Below are positions 7,334 through 7,905 of a stretch of DNA of 7,905 bases, piece by piece. The translations under genes were made by a program, and so were the position numbers. The notes under the pieces were generated by a model, which made no database searches, was not told the origin of the DNA, and saw nothing but the letters and a program-made list of their open reading frames with translations. Source of the DNA: Dokdonella sp. (GTDB lineage: Bacteria > Pseudomonadota > Gammaproteobacteria > Xanthomonadales > Rhodanobacteraceae); NCBI GenBank assembly GCA_030150315.1, contig JASLGB010000186.1, positions 1 to 7,905 of the forward strand, read 5' to 3'. The number at the start of each line of letters is the position of its first letter. Position 1 is the stretch's first letter.

Positions 7334-7905
7334 CAGTCGTTGCGCAGGGCGCTCATCGGCGCGGTTCGCGCGGCGCGGCTCGCCGGCAGGGCGGTGGCGG
7401 CAAGGCCGGCGCCGAGCAGGATCAGCGCCGAGGCGGCAAGGGCGAGCGGATCGGTGGCGCCGATGCCGAACAGGAAGCGTTCGAGCAGACGTGCGGCGGC
7501 CACGGTCAGCATCAGCCCGATGGCGACGCCAATGGCGACATCGGCCAGCCCACGGCCGACCACGCCACGCAGCAGGCGCGCCGGTGCGGCGCCCAGCGCA
7601 GCGCGCACGCCGTACTCGCGTCGGCGCGCGGACACAGCGACCGCGGTGACGGAATAAAGACCCACGGCGGCGAGCACGATGGCCAGTGCCGCGAACAGGC
7701 CGACCAGTGCGGCGTTCATGCGTTGTGTCGCGGTTGCGTCGTCGACATCGCGCTCGAGCAGGCGCATGCCGGCAATGCCCTGACGCGCGTCGATCTCGCG
7801 CAGGAGCGAATGCAGACGCCCGAACGCTGCCGCCGGCGCGTCGTGCAGGCGAACGGCGGCGTTCAGCGGTGCGAAACGACGGATCAACGCATGCAGACTG
7901 TCGGG
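7333..7905 (-). CDS. ADOP/MacB-type ABC transporter permease A, C-terminal part only (start beyond window)
   Basis: The last 190 residues of a permease of the same family as its neighbours, with TGA at 7333-7335; the frame is open to the right edge at base 7905. A TTG at 7885-7887 could be read as a start, but the upstream codons (PDSLHA) continue the domain, and the fragment begins inside the extracytoplasmic domain, so the true start is outside. Fragment residues 1-60 are the end of the last extracytoplasmic domain (VRLHDAPAAAFGRLHSLLRE, ending in DVDDATATQRM). Three TM helices follow at about 66-91, 117-140 and 153-173. The cytoplasmic coupling motif REYGVRAALGAAPARLL is at about 96-112, and the tail is RTAPMSALRND. 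This matches TM6-TM8 of B, C and D. Whether A has the full duplicated eight-helix form cannot be seen here; that is inferred from the neighbours and from the close match of the tails. It is the most upstream visible gene of the operon. Confidence 0.9.
   Translation of the reverse strand, partial: PDSLHALIRRFAPLNAAVRLHDAPAAAFGRLHSLLREIDARQGIAGMRLLERDVDDATATQRMNAALVGLFAALAIVLAAVGLYSVTAVAVSARRREYGVRAALGAAPARLLRGVVGRGLADVAIGVAIGLMLTVAAARLLERFLFGIGATDPLALAASALILLGAGLAATALPASRAARTAPMSALRND

Noticed and set aside
4896..7649. Long plus-strand open frame (917 codons) antisense to permeases A and B
   Set aside because: Same Arg/Gln/Ala-rich shadow composition, no recognisable fold, and it spans the A-B border. 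The minus-strand genes explain the sequence.
7885..7887. TTG as the start of a small 184-residue protein at the right edge
   Set aside because: The frame continues to the window edge, and the fragment begins in the middle of an extracytoplasmic domain of a larger permease. There is no convincing ribosome binding site in the few bases available upstream.
1..7905. CRISPR arrays, tRNA or rRNA genes, insertion sequences, attachment sites
   Set aside because: Nearly every base lies in one of four conserved coding frames. No regularly spaced repeats, transposase, terminal inverted repeats or RNA-gene-like stretches were seen.

Overview
The window is a single, fully occupied minus-strand block of four consecutive genes, all encoding large ABC-transporter permeases of the duplicated MacB/FtsX type (ADOP, 'acidobacterial duplicated orphan permease', architecture MacB_PCD-FtsX-MacB_PCD-FtsX). 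In transcription order they are: permease A (C-terminal 190 residues only, its start lies beyond base 7905), permease B (810 aa, complete), permease C (813 aa, complete) and permease D (795 residues visible, with about the last 10 lost off base 1). The spacers are 10, 11 and 51 bases, and each of the three visible starts has a purine-rich Shine-Dalgarno sequence, so the block reads as one operon with likely translational coupling at A-B and B-C.

The organism is a high-GC bacterium, with third codon positions nearly always G or C. ADOP permeases occur in multiple tandem copies in Acidobacteria, Gemmatimonadetes and several high-GC soil Proteobacteria such as the Xanthomonadales. The last group seems plausible here, but that is an impression from protein style and not something the sequence proves.

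Each complete permease shows the same plan: a short cytoplasmic N-terminus, TM1, a first large extracytoplasmic domain, TM2-TM4 (first FtsX core), a linker, TM5, a second large extracytoplasmic domain, TM6-TM8 (second FtsX core), and a short C-terminal tail of the form [RHK]xxPxxALR-x-[DE]. A MacB-like transporter normally works as a homodimer of 4-TM subunits with a separate ATPase. Here two permease halves are fused in one chain, so one polypeptide could form the transmembrane unit. No ATP-binding subunit, membrane-fusion protein, regulator or substrate gene lies in the window, so the transported molecule is unknown. The four paralogs are strongly diverged from each other. C and D look closer to one another than to B.

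There are no RNA genes, mobile elements, CRISPR arrays, clear promoters or terminators. Several very long open frames on the plus strand (up to 1173 codons) are antisense shadows produced by the GC-rich codon bias. Overall this is a coherent but fairly ordinary accessory transporter cluster. The more notable points are the four-fold tandem arrangement without an ATPase, a weakened coupling-helix motif in the first half of D, and a cysteine pair found only in B among the complete extracytoplasmic domains.
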